From Nymphalis io (taxonomy: Eukaryota; Arthropoda; Insecta; Lepidoptera; Nymphalidae), in the NCBI RefSeq assembly GCF_905147045.1, contig NC_065900.1:10250501-10314500 (forward strand): a stretch of DNA of 64,000 bases, written 5' to 3'. The notes under the pieces were generated by a model. That model worked only from the letters and a program-made list of their open reading frames with translations. It did no database searches and had not been told where the DNA came from. Of this stretch, positions 14,901 to 26,500 are shown piece by piece (position 1 is the stretch's first letter; each line of letters opens with the position of its first letter). A program made the position numbers and the translations under genes.

Positions 14901-15644
14901 GATGAAGCTTTGAACTATTTACCGAAATGTCGAGATGATATCAAAGTCAAATATTACGTTAAAGCCGAGTAAGTATTAATCAATTCGTAACCAATGCCAG
15001 CTTATAAATGCAAAAGTTTGTTTTTGCATGTTTTTTACTCAATCAAAGAAAGAGTGGTGCAGTACAACTATTTATTATACAATACAATTTGATCTAGGAT
15101 TTTATTATTATTTAATTTATGAGTAACTGTTATTTTCACGTGCTTAATTTGTGATTATAATTCATCTCGTGCTATACGGTGAAGGAACATCGTGAGGAAA
15201 TCTGCATGTGTCTAATTTCACTGAAATTCTGCCTCATGAGTATTCCACCAACCCGCATTGGGGCAGCGTGGTGGAATAAGCTCCATACTTTCTTCTCGAA
15301 AAAAAAAGGAGAGGCCGTAATCCAGCAGGGACATTCACAGTCTTTTACTGTACTGCACTGTAACTGTTTTTTAGATAATATAATAAAATAATCTTATGTT
15401 GAAAGCTTAAACTTTGAGTATGTTATATTTCGATCTAATAAAATTTCTTTTAAACCTAATACTAACTAAGAATCAATATTAATAAGAAATTAATGATTTT
15501 AGATTTTACGAAGAAGCAGCGCAAGTGGCCTTTGATCAGAAGGATGAGAGTGCTTTATTTTTCGTACAAAACAAGTGTCCAATCCGGGAGTCTACCAAGC
15601 ATGCCAAAATTCAGGCCCTCTTGGAACAACTAACCAAAAAGTAA
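2948..15644 (+). CDS. Vps16A: Vps16 (HOPS/CORVET core subunit), 5' end outside window
   Basis: Vps16 is a core subunit of the HOPS and CORVET tethering complexes, which act in fusion of endosomes, lysosomes and autophagosomes. Nine exons join in phase: 2948-3194, 3669-3925, 4285-4423, 9232-9366, 10380-10541, 12608-12827, 13567-13744, 14768-14968 and 15503-15644 (stop 15642-15644). They give 559 residues, matching the C-terminal two thirds of the roughly 840-residue family. Landmarks in order: IIGHWDDTMCIYGFNG, RVLNAVRDPRVAVPLTY, ILLDRL...LSHWACYKV, SGDTDLVYIVLLHLK, SFVGLSLQDTV, WWLRILTLAERDEW, and the end ALLEQLTKK. The first part belongs to the N-terminal propeller region and the rest to the helical Vps16 C-terminal domain. 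Earlier exons must lie left of position 1. Exons 3669-3925 and 12608-12827 are very GC-rich. Intron 3 carries a full-length LINE that starts at the splice donor. Confidence 0.95.
3400..3620 (-). mobile_element. tRNA-derived SINE (family M), 5' truncated, in Vps16 intron
   Basis: The plus strand shows the reverse of the family consensus: a 3' end (cagcctgttaatgtcccact), then the segments cttattccatcacg, tgcgggttggtagaatacac and tcctcacgatgttttccttc-like. The tRNA-like head is missing. Other copies lie at 13170, 15130, 21850, 22925, 24575 and 24701. It resembles SINEs of the Metulj type described in butterflies, but the name is from memory. Confidence 0.75.
4424..8095 (-). mobile_element. Near full-length Jockey/CR1-group LINE in Vps16 intron 3
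   Basis: The minus strand holds a 5' leader (about 7670-8095), an endonuclease-RT ORF (4549-7665), a short 3' UTR and a tail of ATA/AATA repeats (4425-4445 on the plus strand). The tail touches the splice donor of the Vps16 exon ending at 4423. A second copy of the 3' end lies at 53800-53995. The exact 5' end is uncertain and no clear target-site duplication was found. Confidence 0.88.
4549..7665 (-). pseudogene. LINE endonuclease-reverse transcriptase with one in-frame stop
   Basis: The protein reads from MVIGRWGPGG (7665) to the stop at 4549 in a single frame. A single TAG at 7195-7197 breaks it, between ...RADVCCHR and RCLEDPSF. Domains in order: endonuclease (FSNIRGLHANL, VFLGDFNAHHESW, SSDHGLIS), then reverse transcriptase (KASGPDGIPAIVKK, VPKKGDRSDPANYRPIAI, AVSLDISKAFDRVWH, NAGVPQGSVLSP, and the catalytic CYADDSTV). 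About 1,040 codons are readable, so the copy is young and needs only that one position to be open. No host gene is present here. Confidence 0.9.
8141..8393 (-). mobile_element. SINE family A copy, internally altered
   Basis: About 250 bases match a dispersed repeat seen also at 11880, 24730, 32327 and 44662. It has ccacctgatggtaagt, aaccatcgcttacatcaa, gcgccaccaaccttgggaac, tgtcccttgtgcctg and gacgagcttgcacaaagctc. Part of the middle is deleted at about 8278. The poly-A side of the family lies to the left, so the element is on the minus strand. Confidence 0.8.
8394..9231 (+). other. Rest of Vps16 intron 3, no feature seen
   Basis: AT-rich intron sequence between the SINE and the acceptor at 9230-9231. 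A short TATA run at 8395-8405 and two gttgatgacaa/tttgatgacag segments near 8590-8630 look like old repeat remains. No coding exon was found here. Confidence 0.5.
9656..9774 (+). rRNA. 5S rRNA-like sequence in Vps16 intron 4
   Basis: 119 bases align end to end with insect 5S rRNA. It begins GCCAACGTCCATACCAC, contains GGTTCTCGTCC, the internal promoter regions (TAGTTAAGTAACG and TTGGATGGGTGAACGCCTGG), and ends CGTTGG just before TTTT at 9775-9778, a possible Pol III stop. Several positions differ from the usual insect sequence. The terminal stem CCAACG/CGTTGG is intact. The arm GTTCA/TGAAC differs from the common GGTCA/TGACC on both sides, which keeps the pairing. One stem position (the CCTTA/TAACG region) is mismatched. 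It could be a divergent functional gene or a pseudogene or SINE head. I lean towards a decayed or variant copy. Confidence 0.75.
10590..10955 (-). mobile_element. tRNA-headed SINE (family T) in Vps16 intron 5
   Basis: Read on the minus strand, the head resembles a tRNA: CGTTGGTCTAGTGGCTCTAA (box A-like) and GGTTCAATTCCCAGG (box B). A body and an ATT-repeat tail follow (aataataataataat at about 10586-10600 on the plus strand). A related body without the head lies at 44950-45175. Confidence 0.75.
11140..11480. repeat. Nested repeats in Vps16 intron 5
   Basis: A common lepidopteran repeat (ctctgtctgtttcgctttca, aaccactaaaccgatttt) is interrupted at about 11225 by a roughly 200-base GC-rich element (cccccacgggaacagt, tggggctcgccggtgtcc). 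It resumes at about 11428 (gaaccttaaggaaggacaca). The bases AAGCTT occur at both joints and may be a target-site duplication. Confidence 0.6.
11880..12174 (-). mobile_element. SINE family A, near full length
   Basis: Complete-looking copy from the T-run (tttttttttatagaatagga at the left, the reverse of the 3' poly-A end) to ctctaccaccag. It carries the 3' stem-loop sequence ccacctgatggtaagtgg-like and cttcaaaccggaacacaaca. Confidence 0.85.
13170..13350 (+). mobile_element. SINE family M, tRNA-like head and partial body
   Basis: The head holds ggtaagaacgcgtgaatctt and the box B ggttcaaacccgggcaag. It is followed by catgtgcttgatttgtgttt, ctcgtgcttgacggtgaagg and aacatcgtgaggaaattt. The 3' half of the family is missing. 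Confidence 0.75.
14240..14448 (-). repeat. Old, degenerate SINE family A-like copy
   Basis: Only parts are recognisable, such as ctgatgagtggagtggttgg, cacctggagacgag and an opening with gatggtacctgatggtatg. They sit in the same order as in family A. Weak call. Confidence 0.35.
15128..15345 (+). mobile_element. SINE family M, head missing
   Basis: Contains cacgtgcttaatttgtgatt, ggtgaaggaacatcgtgagg, ctgcatgtgtctaatttcac, ccaacccgcattggggcagc and gtggaataagctcc. It lies in the last Vps16 intron, 160 bases upstream of the last exon. Confidence 0.75.
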
Positions 15645-15737
15645 ATTAGATTTCTCTGGGATATATTTAGAATATAAAGAATACAATAATATTCAATGTA
15701 AAGAAAACGCAATTAAATATGTAACAGTTATCTTTAT

Positions 15738-15743
15738 AATAAA
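15738..15743 (+). terminator. Poly-A signal AATAAA of Vps16
   Basis: AATAAA 94 bases after the Vps16 stop codon. Further AATAAA hexamers occur near 16107. Confidence 0.55.
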
Positions 15744-15744
15744 A

Positions 15745-18700
15745 AAAGACAATTATAATGTATATTTAGTCATGAGTCACATCATTTCGAATTTTTCTCG
15801 AACTTTCGATATTAATATCAACTCCGTGATAAAAAAAAACTAGAACTTTCTTATCTCGGTTGAAACTCACTAAACTGAATCAATAATATAATTGCCCGAT
15901 AATTTTCAACCGCTGATATATATTTTTATATCAATTCATAATTACACGTACACATTGTATGCTTATATTTTAAATCGTAGCTTTATGGCATTTTGTTATA
16001 TAAAATCATTATAAGTAAAATAAAAAATAATAGTTATAATTAAGCATTATTTATTGTGATATTACTTGAAAGATATAATATGCTTGTAATCATAATGTAA
16101 TTAATAAATAAAACTCATACATGGCGTGATTGCAGTTTGGCTTTATTTAATTAGTCTTACAATCATGACTTCGACATTAGTTGGTATTATTTCGCGATCA
16201 TTCGCGTACGCAGATAAAACACCGATGAGTGAATTCTATAATATACGATACAAAATTGGTACAAAAAATTATAACCATACATTTTATAACATTGAAAACA
16301 TTTTTTTTTTATTTACTTAAAGCATTATTAGGTGCAATATTAATTTCACAGAACTTAAAATTAAATCGAATTCCTTGATACTACTACATCATGTTGCACC
16401 TAGCTTATACTAAAATTATTTCCCTTAATGAAGTACGATTGAATATGTCTCAAAATGTTGAAAAATAGGATTGAAAAACAATTTCACAGTACCTGAAGAA
16501 ATCACAAATCGTACATATATATTTGAAAAATATATATTCAGAATATCGTCGGTATAATATTCACAACCATTTATGGATTAATGTATAAGAAAACATTTAG
16601 CGTGGAAGAATATTATTTTCAATATATACAAGGATATAATATTGGAACCATACATTCGAATACTACTCAATTCAAATGTCGAACTTCACTCTTTCTTTAC
16701 AAAACTCGTCCCTACAACATTACATTCGAAAATTGGTCATTTTTTTTTTATTTTAATTGACAACACTTGTCTTGTCAATATTTAAAAGTTGCCATTTCAA
16801 TTTTTTTTAAGACTAGCAATTATTAAAGCTACAAGCATGGCGTTAATAGGTATGAAATAAGAATAACAATTATTCAGAATCAGTAAATGTCATTTACCTT
16901 ACATTTCTTTTCTTTTTGAGTTTATTTTCGAATATCTTATTGAAATACATCAATTTGTAAATTAAATGAATACGAGTTTACATATAAAAGTCGTTTCTCT
17001 TCTCTTGCTCTTTCTTATTTATACAATTATATTGCCGCTTAATACCACTAATTTACAAACACACAAAAATTCAGTCACATTTTAACGAATAAATGAGCAC
17101 ACCATGTCTTTCTACGGTTAACAAATAAATAAATAATAACAAGAAATAAAGACAAACGTGTAATTCCAGTGATATTTCTGTTCATATGTTTTAATATACA
17201 CGAAAGACGTGTAGTTTTTATTAATGTTTTTTAAACTAAAGTTATATCAAATCTCACTAAAATTACGCGAGTGAATTTATAAATAGCTTTTTAACAATCA
17301 GTCTTAATTAAATAATGTACATACAATAATTGTGTAAGTGAAAAAGTACTGTATATATATGTATATGTACACAAAGTTTCGACTACAGAACATTTGACTA
17401 TCCTGATATTTATATAAGAGAATAATTATCGCCCCCCCCCCCCCCCAACTTGACAAGGGTACAACATTGTAGGATCAACAAAACTTTAAAAAAGACCAAA
17501 TATTTTTTATAGAATTCAGATAAAATATTATATGATTTATATATTGAAATTTAAAAAAAAAACCATGTAAAAAATAATTTGCATTAATCAGACTCGACAA
17601 ATAGTCAAACATCCTATAGACGTAACTCTAAATTTATTCAGTATTTCACTTAAAGTAACTTCGTAAAATAAATTACACATGCAAAATGTTTAAAACATTA
17701 ATGTTGATGTAAATTTCAATTTGAAGGACACAAAGTACGCAGGACAAAATATCGAGGACGGACAAACACACAATAAATGTACATACATTGCGACGATTCC
17801 TTAAGAAATCAAATGTCCTTCACAAGAACTACAATGGATCTTAAAAACTTAGGACATTTATAAATTCAACTAATCATATCAAAGATTTAAGAAGACATAA
17901 AATAAATCCGTTTCATCGTGGGCATTCTTTATCGTATAAATGTTTGTTAAGTTTCTATTTAATTATTTTCGATGTTGTTTTATAATTCTATAACTGCCAA
18001 TGACATTCGATAGGTTACAATCATAGACGAAGCGGCGACTGAGCAATGGCCTTCAAAATACTTTAGAAAAACAAAGTTAACTTACTAAGCGGTGACTGTC
18101 TCCTTTCCGAGACAAGCACCGGGCCTCACGATCGCTTTGATGGGTGCATATCAGCTAAAATAGTGAGCTATTTCTGTATTAGCAACTTTCTAAAATTCTT
18201 TAGATTCACAAACAATTTAACGCATAAGTTTTCATGTAAATTCAATATAATCTCTTTTCCTAGCAAAGAGTTAAATTAATCCTCAATTATTGTGACTCGT
18301 ATAATCTGTGACGGCCATCTTCGATCACAAAAATGGGACACCACATCTCCATCATTCACACAGCAGCAGCATCCTTCGCTCCGAATATCACACTTGTACC
18401 CGTTAAGCACCTTATACATTTTCCCATATAATAAATACGAACATTCGTAACATTTCCAATTCCCTTGTTTGTTAGCACCTCTACAAAAAAATTTTCAGGA
18501 AAAATATTTTTTTTTTTTATTTTCGAACACTATCGGTTTCCACGAATTATGGAATTTGCTTCTGGACATGCAAACGAATAATTAACGCACACTTAGTAGG
18601 TACACGTGACAGAAGTGGAAACCTGTTGGCGTCAGAAACATAAGACCTTGAAATTTTAATCTCATGCTCATAGTGCTCAAATAAGCTTCACTTCGAAAAC

Positions 18701-20549
18701 TGATCAACAAGACATACATACAAAACACGAGAAAATTTTAACCTAATTATAACAAGATTCGTTTTAACATTTATGAGTATCTAACACATACTATATATAC
18801 GCCGTAGTAAGTATATAATATAATGAATAATGGTCATGAAATGAAAACATCACGAAATTCAAATATTTGATTGAAGAAGGTTGAATAAGAATCTTCATTC
18901 TTTGCAAAAAAAAAAAAAAAAACTGTTGACGAAAAAATAACCGAACAAGTTAGAATCACCATTAATATCTATAGAAATTGAATAAAAAAGGCTGCCTCCG
19001 AAAGAGCATTCGTAACCATGTTATTGTGTCTTTTAGACTAGGATTAGATGGCGTTTGAATCTCTTCGTGACAACAATATTATCATTGCATCTAAGACTAT
19101 TTATAATTGGAGCAACCCACAATTTCTCAGTTCACCATTTCATCAATAGTTACTGTCATATCCAAAATGTGAATATTTTAGTATATACAACCACAAGATC
19201 TGCTTTTTATACAAACAGAAAAAAAAAAACAAATTGTAAATATTGTCCTTTAAATAACGCAATACATACGAAATTTTCAGACAAAACTCATGGGTCATAC
19301 ATTTTAATATTTACATACTTAAGCATCTTATATCCTGCGACAGGACAAACAATATCAGGCCTTACATCTATATTACCATTAATACGGTATACGCTTAAAA
19401 GCATTTTTTTTTTGTTTTTTTTTCTAAAATATTATCACATTTACGAGTATAATTTATTATCCTAGATGGATACTCTTAACAGCGAACGCTTGTTTTTTGT
19501 TATTTTTATAACTTATATACAAAATTCTAATGTATAACACGAATTTAGTAAGCGTGAAACAGACATTAAGTACATGGAGCGTAAACATATGAGGATGGCA
19601 CGAGAAGTTGCGATTGTGATGTTTTTTATTAAATAAACTTCCAATGTCAAGGGATATCAAGCTCAAAGGATTTTACTACTCAAACATATATTACCCTGTT
19701 GTAACAGATATGAAAATCCTTTGAAATATTCATTAAAAAAAAATCGAAATTAAAAAGGGGTATATTGCACGAAAATATCTAATAACTAAATACGGACGTA
19801 GTTATAAAAAAATTTGATCCAGTTACAATAACTTAATTACTTTTGAGATAATTTAGTGAGAAATTATTTATCATATTAAAAAAAAAATTATAATTGTTTG
19901 CACTTTGCATTTATAACAATAATTCAAATATAGCACTCTTTGACTACTGGACCAGATTTCATATTACTCAGTCCGTATGCTCTTTATAATCCTTTGGATC
20001 TACGCTGAACTAGCGATTTAAGTCACTTTGGTAAAAAATTATTACATAAATATTTCAATCACAGCAAACTAATCTGTTAACTATACGTAACAATAAAATA
20101 AACACTTTACTTCGATAAATAAATGAGCGAACAAAATGAAGGTGCTTTTAAATTATAATAATATCATATTATGTACAAATATCGAAATACATGCATGTCT
20201 AGTCAAAATGCTTTAAATTATATATAGAAAAATAAAATTCAACGCAAACTAAAAATATCAATATTGTCTATGTTTTATTACATGATAGAATATATCATTT
20301 GTTTTAAAAACGAATTAATAACGTCATTATTTTTATTTAATATCCGATCGGGTAATTATAGTAAAGCAACAAATCCCAAATTCAAAGTAATTTGACTAGA
20401 CTTATTTAAAATAATGTGAACATAATAAATAATTAAAATAACTTTCAAGGTTATATCACCACCTTCAATAAACAACTTAAAAAAAATGAGAATTTTTTTT
20501 TTCATTTTTCATATAGGAACTGCGTGATTTAAACTAATGCACACTCTAC
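15745..20549. other. AT-rich convergent 3' region between Vps16 and the JAZF1-like gene
   Basis: Two genes point at each other here. No exon, SINE or RNA gene is recognised in these 4.8 kb. The small ORFs, for example 19055-19465, have no protein-like composition. Much of the region may be a long 3' UTR of the minus-strand zinc-finger gene. It holds a run of 15 C at 17432-17446, otherwise only A/T runs. Confidence 0.5.
17432..17446. repeat. Poly-C homopolymer (15 C)
   Basis: A run of 15 C within very AT-rich DNA. Its length is probably unstable or partly a sequencing artefact. Confidence 0.9.
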
Positions 20550-23500
20550 TCAGCCTCTACGATCGCTCGGCATAGATAAACCAGAAACTTCATACGTTTC
20601 CTGTGTCACAGTCACCTTGGGCGATCTGTCGTACTTGATTTTATCGAGATTTGTGACGGGTGACGAGTTCGGAGTCAGCAAGACTGAATGTCGTAAGCCT
20701 TGGCCTTGGTTCGCCGCAATGATGTTCAGGTGAGTCAGGTTATGTTTGGGGATAGTGAAGGAGGAGAGATCTTTGGTTTTGATGGTGTCGTAGATGCGGA
20801 CAAGTTTCGTTGCATCTATGTTGTCCAGGGATTGGGTGGGAGGGGGCCGGGAGCCGGGCGAGGCGGTCACTACGAGGTTCGGCATTTTGGGCGCGTTGGC
20901 ACGAGCCTCGCTCGGAGCTGATACAATGTGTTGTGATATCGAGTGACTTTTAAGCCCTTGCGCTGTTTTGTAGCTTTTGCCGCATTGGCACTTGTAAGCC
21001 TTTTTTACCCTGAAATTACAAAATATAAATAAGTTAGTATATGCAATAACATAACGAAACATTTAATTATATATGAATATATGTATATATACACATTGTT
21101 ATTATTAAATGTTCCGATTACATTGAGAAATTCGACATATTTCGGGAAGTCGGTGTCCATCGGTTTATCAGTCAATAACTAAACCAAATTAAAATAGGAA
21201 CATTTAATTATAATAAAAATACTCTGTAACTCATTTAGTAGTAAAATATCTATCTATGTGTTTTATAATTCAAAATTATTATAAATTTGATTCATCTGAA
21301 TCATGAGAACACTACGAACCGATAGGAAAAAAATACTACATACATTCAAACAGTAAATAATAAAATTATAAAATCATTATTTCTAAAAAAAAAAAAACAG
21401 TAAATATATTTTATTGTAACTATTCAATTTAAAGATAAAATATAATAGTATATATATAGATAAAATATATATTAATAATACGGAAGAAAGTTTATAAGAT
21501 ACCCATTTCTTCCAAAAATATTCCTGGGCAGTGAGACGCTTTTTAGGTCCAGCCATTAACTTTTGCCTAAATGCAGCTGGAGTTGGCGCAACTGGATATT
21601 TTCTATGTGAATTTTTTTTTAATTATTTTATGTTTCACAAGTGAAAATTATTATTAGGACGAGTTTTGGCCAAGTCTCAAATCAAAAAATACAGTTTTGA
21701 CATTCACAGAATTCGATTCCGTTTTATATAAGGATGTATGCATATACGTATGTGTGTGTGTGTGTGCGCGCTGGCTGTAACTGTCTAAACGTGCGCAAGT
21801 AATATATATATATTTGTAATCGCTTTTTTCTCAATGTGTACATGTAAATGACAGTAGCTACCAGGTTGGGATTTCTTGCAATACAGTAACAGCCTGTGAA
21901 TGTCCCACTTCTGAGCTCCTATCCCTTTTTGAGGAGAAGGTTCGGAGCTTATTCCACCACGCTTCTCCAATGCGGGTTGATGGAATACACATGTGGCAGA
22001 ATTTCAGTGAAATTCGACACATGTAGGTTTCCTCACGATGTTTTCCTTCACCGTAAAGCACGAGATGAATTATAATCACAAATTAATAAGCACATGAAAA
22101 TTCAGTGGTGCTCGCCCGGGTTTGAAACCACGATCATCGGTTAAGATTCACGCGTTCTTACCACTGGGCCATCTCGACTTTCACAATAAGTGAAACACAA
22201 CTTTAAACAATAAATTCCAAACTTGCACGTCACTCCTTTGTCTCTGGCCGAGCGACCAGACGACACAACGACACAAACATGTAGAAAAGTTACCTAGCCA
22301 AGCTATAAGTATATTATATATTTTATTTTCAATGTATTTCATTTTAACTTTATTGGATTTCTTATTTATAATTAAGTATGTGTATTTAAGTTATTAATAG
22401 ACTGAGGTCAAACCTGGTGTGGTTTTTTCAATGTACCTATAATACATTGGTTTATAAAATTTGTATTTCAATGAATGTTCCTTTCGTTTTAGCAAATCTC
22501 AGAATAAATCCTGATATAACTCCAGAGCGATCATTTATCCGAGGCCTAGCACCATAAACACTTGAATAGGTTTTTATAACAGTTTAAAATAATTAAAGCA
22601 GCACAAAAACATATCCCTTAGGCCGACAAACATCCTGATAATTTTGATTTGCGGTAATTTGTCGAGGTGTAAATTAATCAACTAATTATTCAACGCCAAC
22701 AGACATTGCCAAAGTATATATATACTCACTTGCCATCCTTTTTGTGTCCATTCTTTGAGTGATATTTAATGCCGTTTACGTTTTTATATCTTTTCTTGCA
22801 ACCTGGAACTGGGCACGCGAAGGGCTTCTCCTGTGCTGCGGGACCTAGGGCTCCTGATGATGCGTTTGCGTTCATTCTGAAATGCAGATAGAATATCTAA
22901 CATACACTTGTCAGTTTGTCAAAGTCGAGATGGCCCAGTGGTAAGAACGCGTGAATCTTAACCGATGAACCCAGGCAAGCCACCTCTGAACTTTCATGTG
23001 CTTAATTTCTGTTTACAATTTATCTCGTGTTTTTCGGTGAAGGAAAACATCGTGAGGAAACCTGAATGTGTCTAATTTCATCGAAATTCTGCCACATGTG
23101 TATTCCACCAACCCGCATTGGAGCAGCGTGGTGGAATAAGCTCCAAACCTTCTCCTCTAAAAGGGAGAGGAGGCCTTAGCCCAGCAGTGGGACATTTACC
23201 GGCTGTTACTTACTTACTTGTCAGTTTAGTAAATAAAAAATAGAATAGGATATAACGCTCCAGAGCTCGTTAATGAATATAACTTATTTAAAAACATATT
23301 TATTTGTCTTAGTGGTTTGGTACATATGTAATTGTGCGTTTTACGCTGGTCGCGTTTGTCAAATACCAAAAACATATATATATATATATATATCTAGCCT
23401 AGCCTTATACGTATATATGTATATCTATATATAGCCTATGTGTTGATTATTCGGTTCCATTTCATGACACGAGCTTTTATTTAATTACTTACTTGTAAAT

Positions 23501-26500
23501 TATAAAGTATACTAAGAAATCATAATAAGAACTGAACTCTTTTTTAAATTTGTTTATATATATTTTTTTCATGTATGTGAGAGCAAACTTCCAGGAGGCT
23601 CACGTGATGGAAGGTAACTACCACCGCTCATGGACACCTGCAACACCCGAGGACATGCAGGCGCGTTGCCGAAAATTATTATATCTAGTAGATTTATAGT
23701 ACTTATATGTAAGTGACATATTATATTTCCTTAAATGTCATTGTAAACCACAAACAGTGTTTTATTAAGTTAAGTTTTAAATTGAATTTTATTTAATTAT
23801 TATTAAAGATGTTTAGTGTATCCCTCGAGATATAAGACGAATCGGTTGGCGTGGTTGGTAGATACTTGCCTTTCACGTCGAAGGTTATGGGTTCGATTCC
23901 CACCCAGGACAGACATTTGTGTGCATGAACATGCCTGTTTGTCCTGTGTCTGGATGTAATTATCTATATAAGTATGTATTTACAAAAGAAAAGTAGTATA
24001 TGTAGTATATCAGTTGTCTGGTTTCCATAGTACGAGCTCTGCATAGTTTGGGATCAGATGGCCGTGTGTTAATTATGTCCCAGGATATTATTATTATTAT
24101 CTATCAGATGTCGTGGTTACCGATAAGTACGGATTTTTTTTACCTAATTTGTAGTGTTCATTTTAATTATTATTGTATATCATGTTGGTAATCCTAAATA
24201 AATAATCTTTAACTACATATGCACATAGATATTACTAAGTATTTTATTTTAAATAATTTTTGGTAACAAAAAACTAACTATATCATGGAGGAACTTGCAA
24301 CAAATATTATACATTAGGTCATTATTTAACGTTCGCATTACGCAATGTACCTACGTCCGTTTTTATTACCGGCCATTTTCTCTCTATTTATTTAAAAACA
24401 ATTTAATTAATTAAAGGTATTTGTGATTTTTACTTCAGTTATTTATATAACAATTACGGCGCTTAGTGGTAAAATTTTAGGAAAACGTGAGTTTTCATGT
24501 TTCGAACATTTATTTTCTACTGTTATTTCCAAACGAAAAAATTTGTGTGTATAATTCAATATAGATTTACAGTACAGTACAGTAACAGCCTGTTGATGTC
24601 CCACTGCTAGGCTAAGGCCTCCTCTTTTGAGGAGAAGGTTTGGAGCTTATTTCATGATATATAGATTTTCTAAACATATATAGAGTAAATAAGTCAAAGT
24701 AACAGCATGTGAATGTTCCACTACTGGGCTTTTTTTTATAGAATAGGGAGGCGGACGAGCATATGGGCCACCTGATGGTAAGTGGTCACCAACGCCCATA
24801 GACATTGGCATTGTAAGAAATGTTAACCATCGCTTACATCAATAATGCGCCACCAACCTTGGGAACTAAGATGTTATGTCCCTTGTGCCTGTAATTACAC
24901 TGACTCACTCACCCTTCAAACCGGAACACAACAATACCAAGTACAGCTGTTTTGCGGTAGAATATCTGATGAGTGGGTGGTACCTACCTAGACGAGCTTG
25001 CACAAAGCACTACCACCAGTAAATCCTCCTCTCTCTTTGAGGAGAAGGTAAACATTCATACGTAATTTATTTTTAGAAAGAGAGTAACTACTAAGTTTCT
25101 TACCGGTTCTACTCGTTAGAACATTCCGAACCGCTAATAACCTTTACGTTGGATTTAATCTTGTAAAATAACGACATCAAAGTGCTTGCATTTCATATAT
25201 ATAAGATTGCTTTAGCAAACATATTAATGTTTTCAAAACGCTTTACGAAGCTGCGGTAAATCGAAACTAAATCGATTAAGCAACTAGAAATATTAACACT
25301 AGTGTTCCGGTATTAAGCGGTGATAGAAGAATATTTACACGTGTAACTTGTACATACGTAAATAAATATTTTTTTATCAATTGGTCTATGGGTGTAAGTG
25401 TACTACCGCCCTTAGACCAATTGGTACTGTACTAAACAATCCTTTCGCCTTTGCACCTAGCTCACTCACCTTTCAAACCGGTACACGACAATACTATTTC
25501 TATTCGGCGGTAGGATATATATGTGGTACTTAACAATAATGGTTTTACCTAGACATGTTGTTCGGTTAAACAATTTTTTCAAATGTCAAATCAGTTACGA
25601 TGAAGAGAAATCAGTGTTTGACTAATTGAATATAAAACGGAACACCAATCATTAAAATCACTGTATAGGTAGGAATATCAAATAGATTAAACAAAATAAG
25701 TTAGCTGTGTCTACATAAAACCTTCTTAGAATATACATACATATTGTTTTAAATAATTCGCCAAATATTCAATTATAAAACAAATTAACTTACTTCACCC
25801 CATACCGCAGAATAAACTCAGAGCTGTATTCTTCGACTGTTGTCCAAGAGTCGTTACTGTCTTCTGAAGGGCTCATAAGATCGTCTTCATCCATCTCGCT
25901 CCCTGTAAATTATTCATAAAAAAATATATTAAAAAGTAAATATTTTTTTTCTTTTTTATTAGTATAATAGCTTTATACGACATCGATAAATGAGCTAAGA
26001 TCGGTAAAGATAAATAATAATATAATAAGGAATTAAAATTCACGCATTTCACAATACGGTACAGTTCAGATAAATCTTTCTCTTACTAAAACACATTGCG
26101 CAATCCTCAATTAAATGGTGCAATGAAGACTTAAATATTAAATAATCGTTTTAATACACATAGCAGTATATAAACAACGTACATCAATGTTAAGATCTAA
26201 TAGCAATAACCTGTAGGTGTACTGCTTCGGACCGAGGGCGTTTTGGGCGCAGAAAGCAAGCGCCGGCGCACGTCGGCCGCTGCTGGCATATTTTGAATTT
26301 CCCGCCTCGAGGCTTCAGTGAAAAATTTTAAAACATAACTTAGCGGAATACATGCTGGCTGCGAAGCTTCTTTTTGCTCAACGACTGCTGGATCGTAATC
26401 TGAAAAATTCCGAAAGCAAAATATCGATTTAAATATTTTATATATTTTTAATTTTTCTAAGTTGCCTCTTCCGACTTTAATCAGCTGTTCAATGTTTACA

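Noticed and set aside
19055..19465. 136-residue ORF
   Set aside because: Low-complexity AT-rich sequence with no family signature, no splice context and no codon bias. It is probably 3' UTR.
23840..23910. tRNA gene
   Set aside because: Box A and box B are present, but the cloverleaf does not close, and the same head with the same body occurs again at 37595-37865, so it is a SINE.
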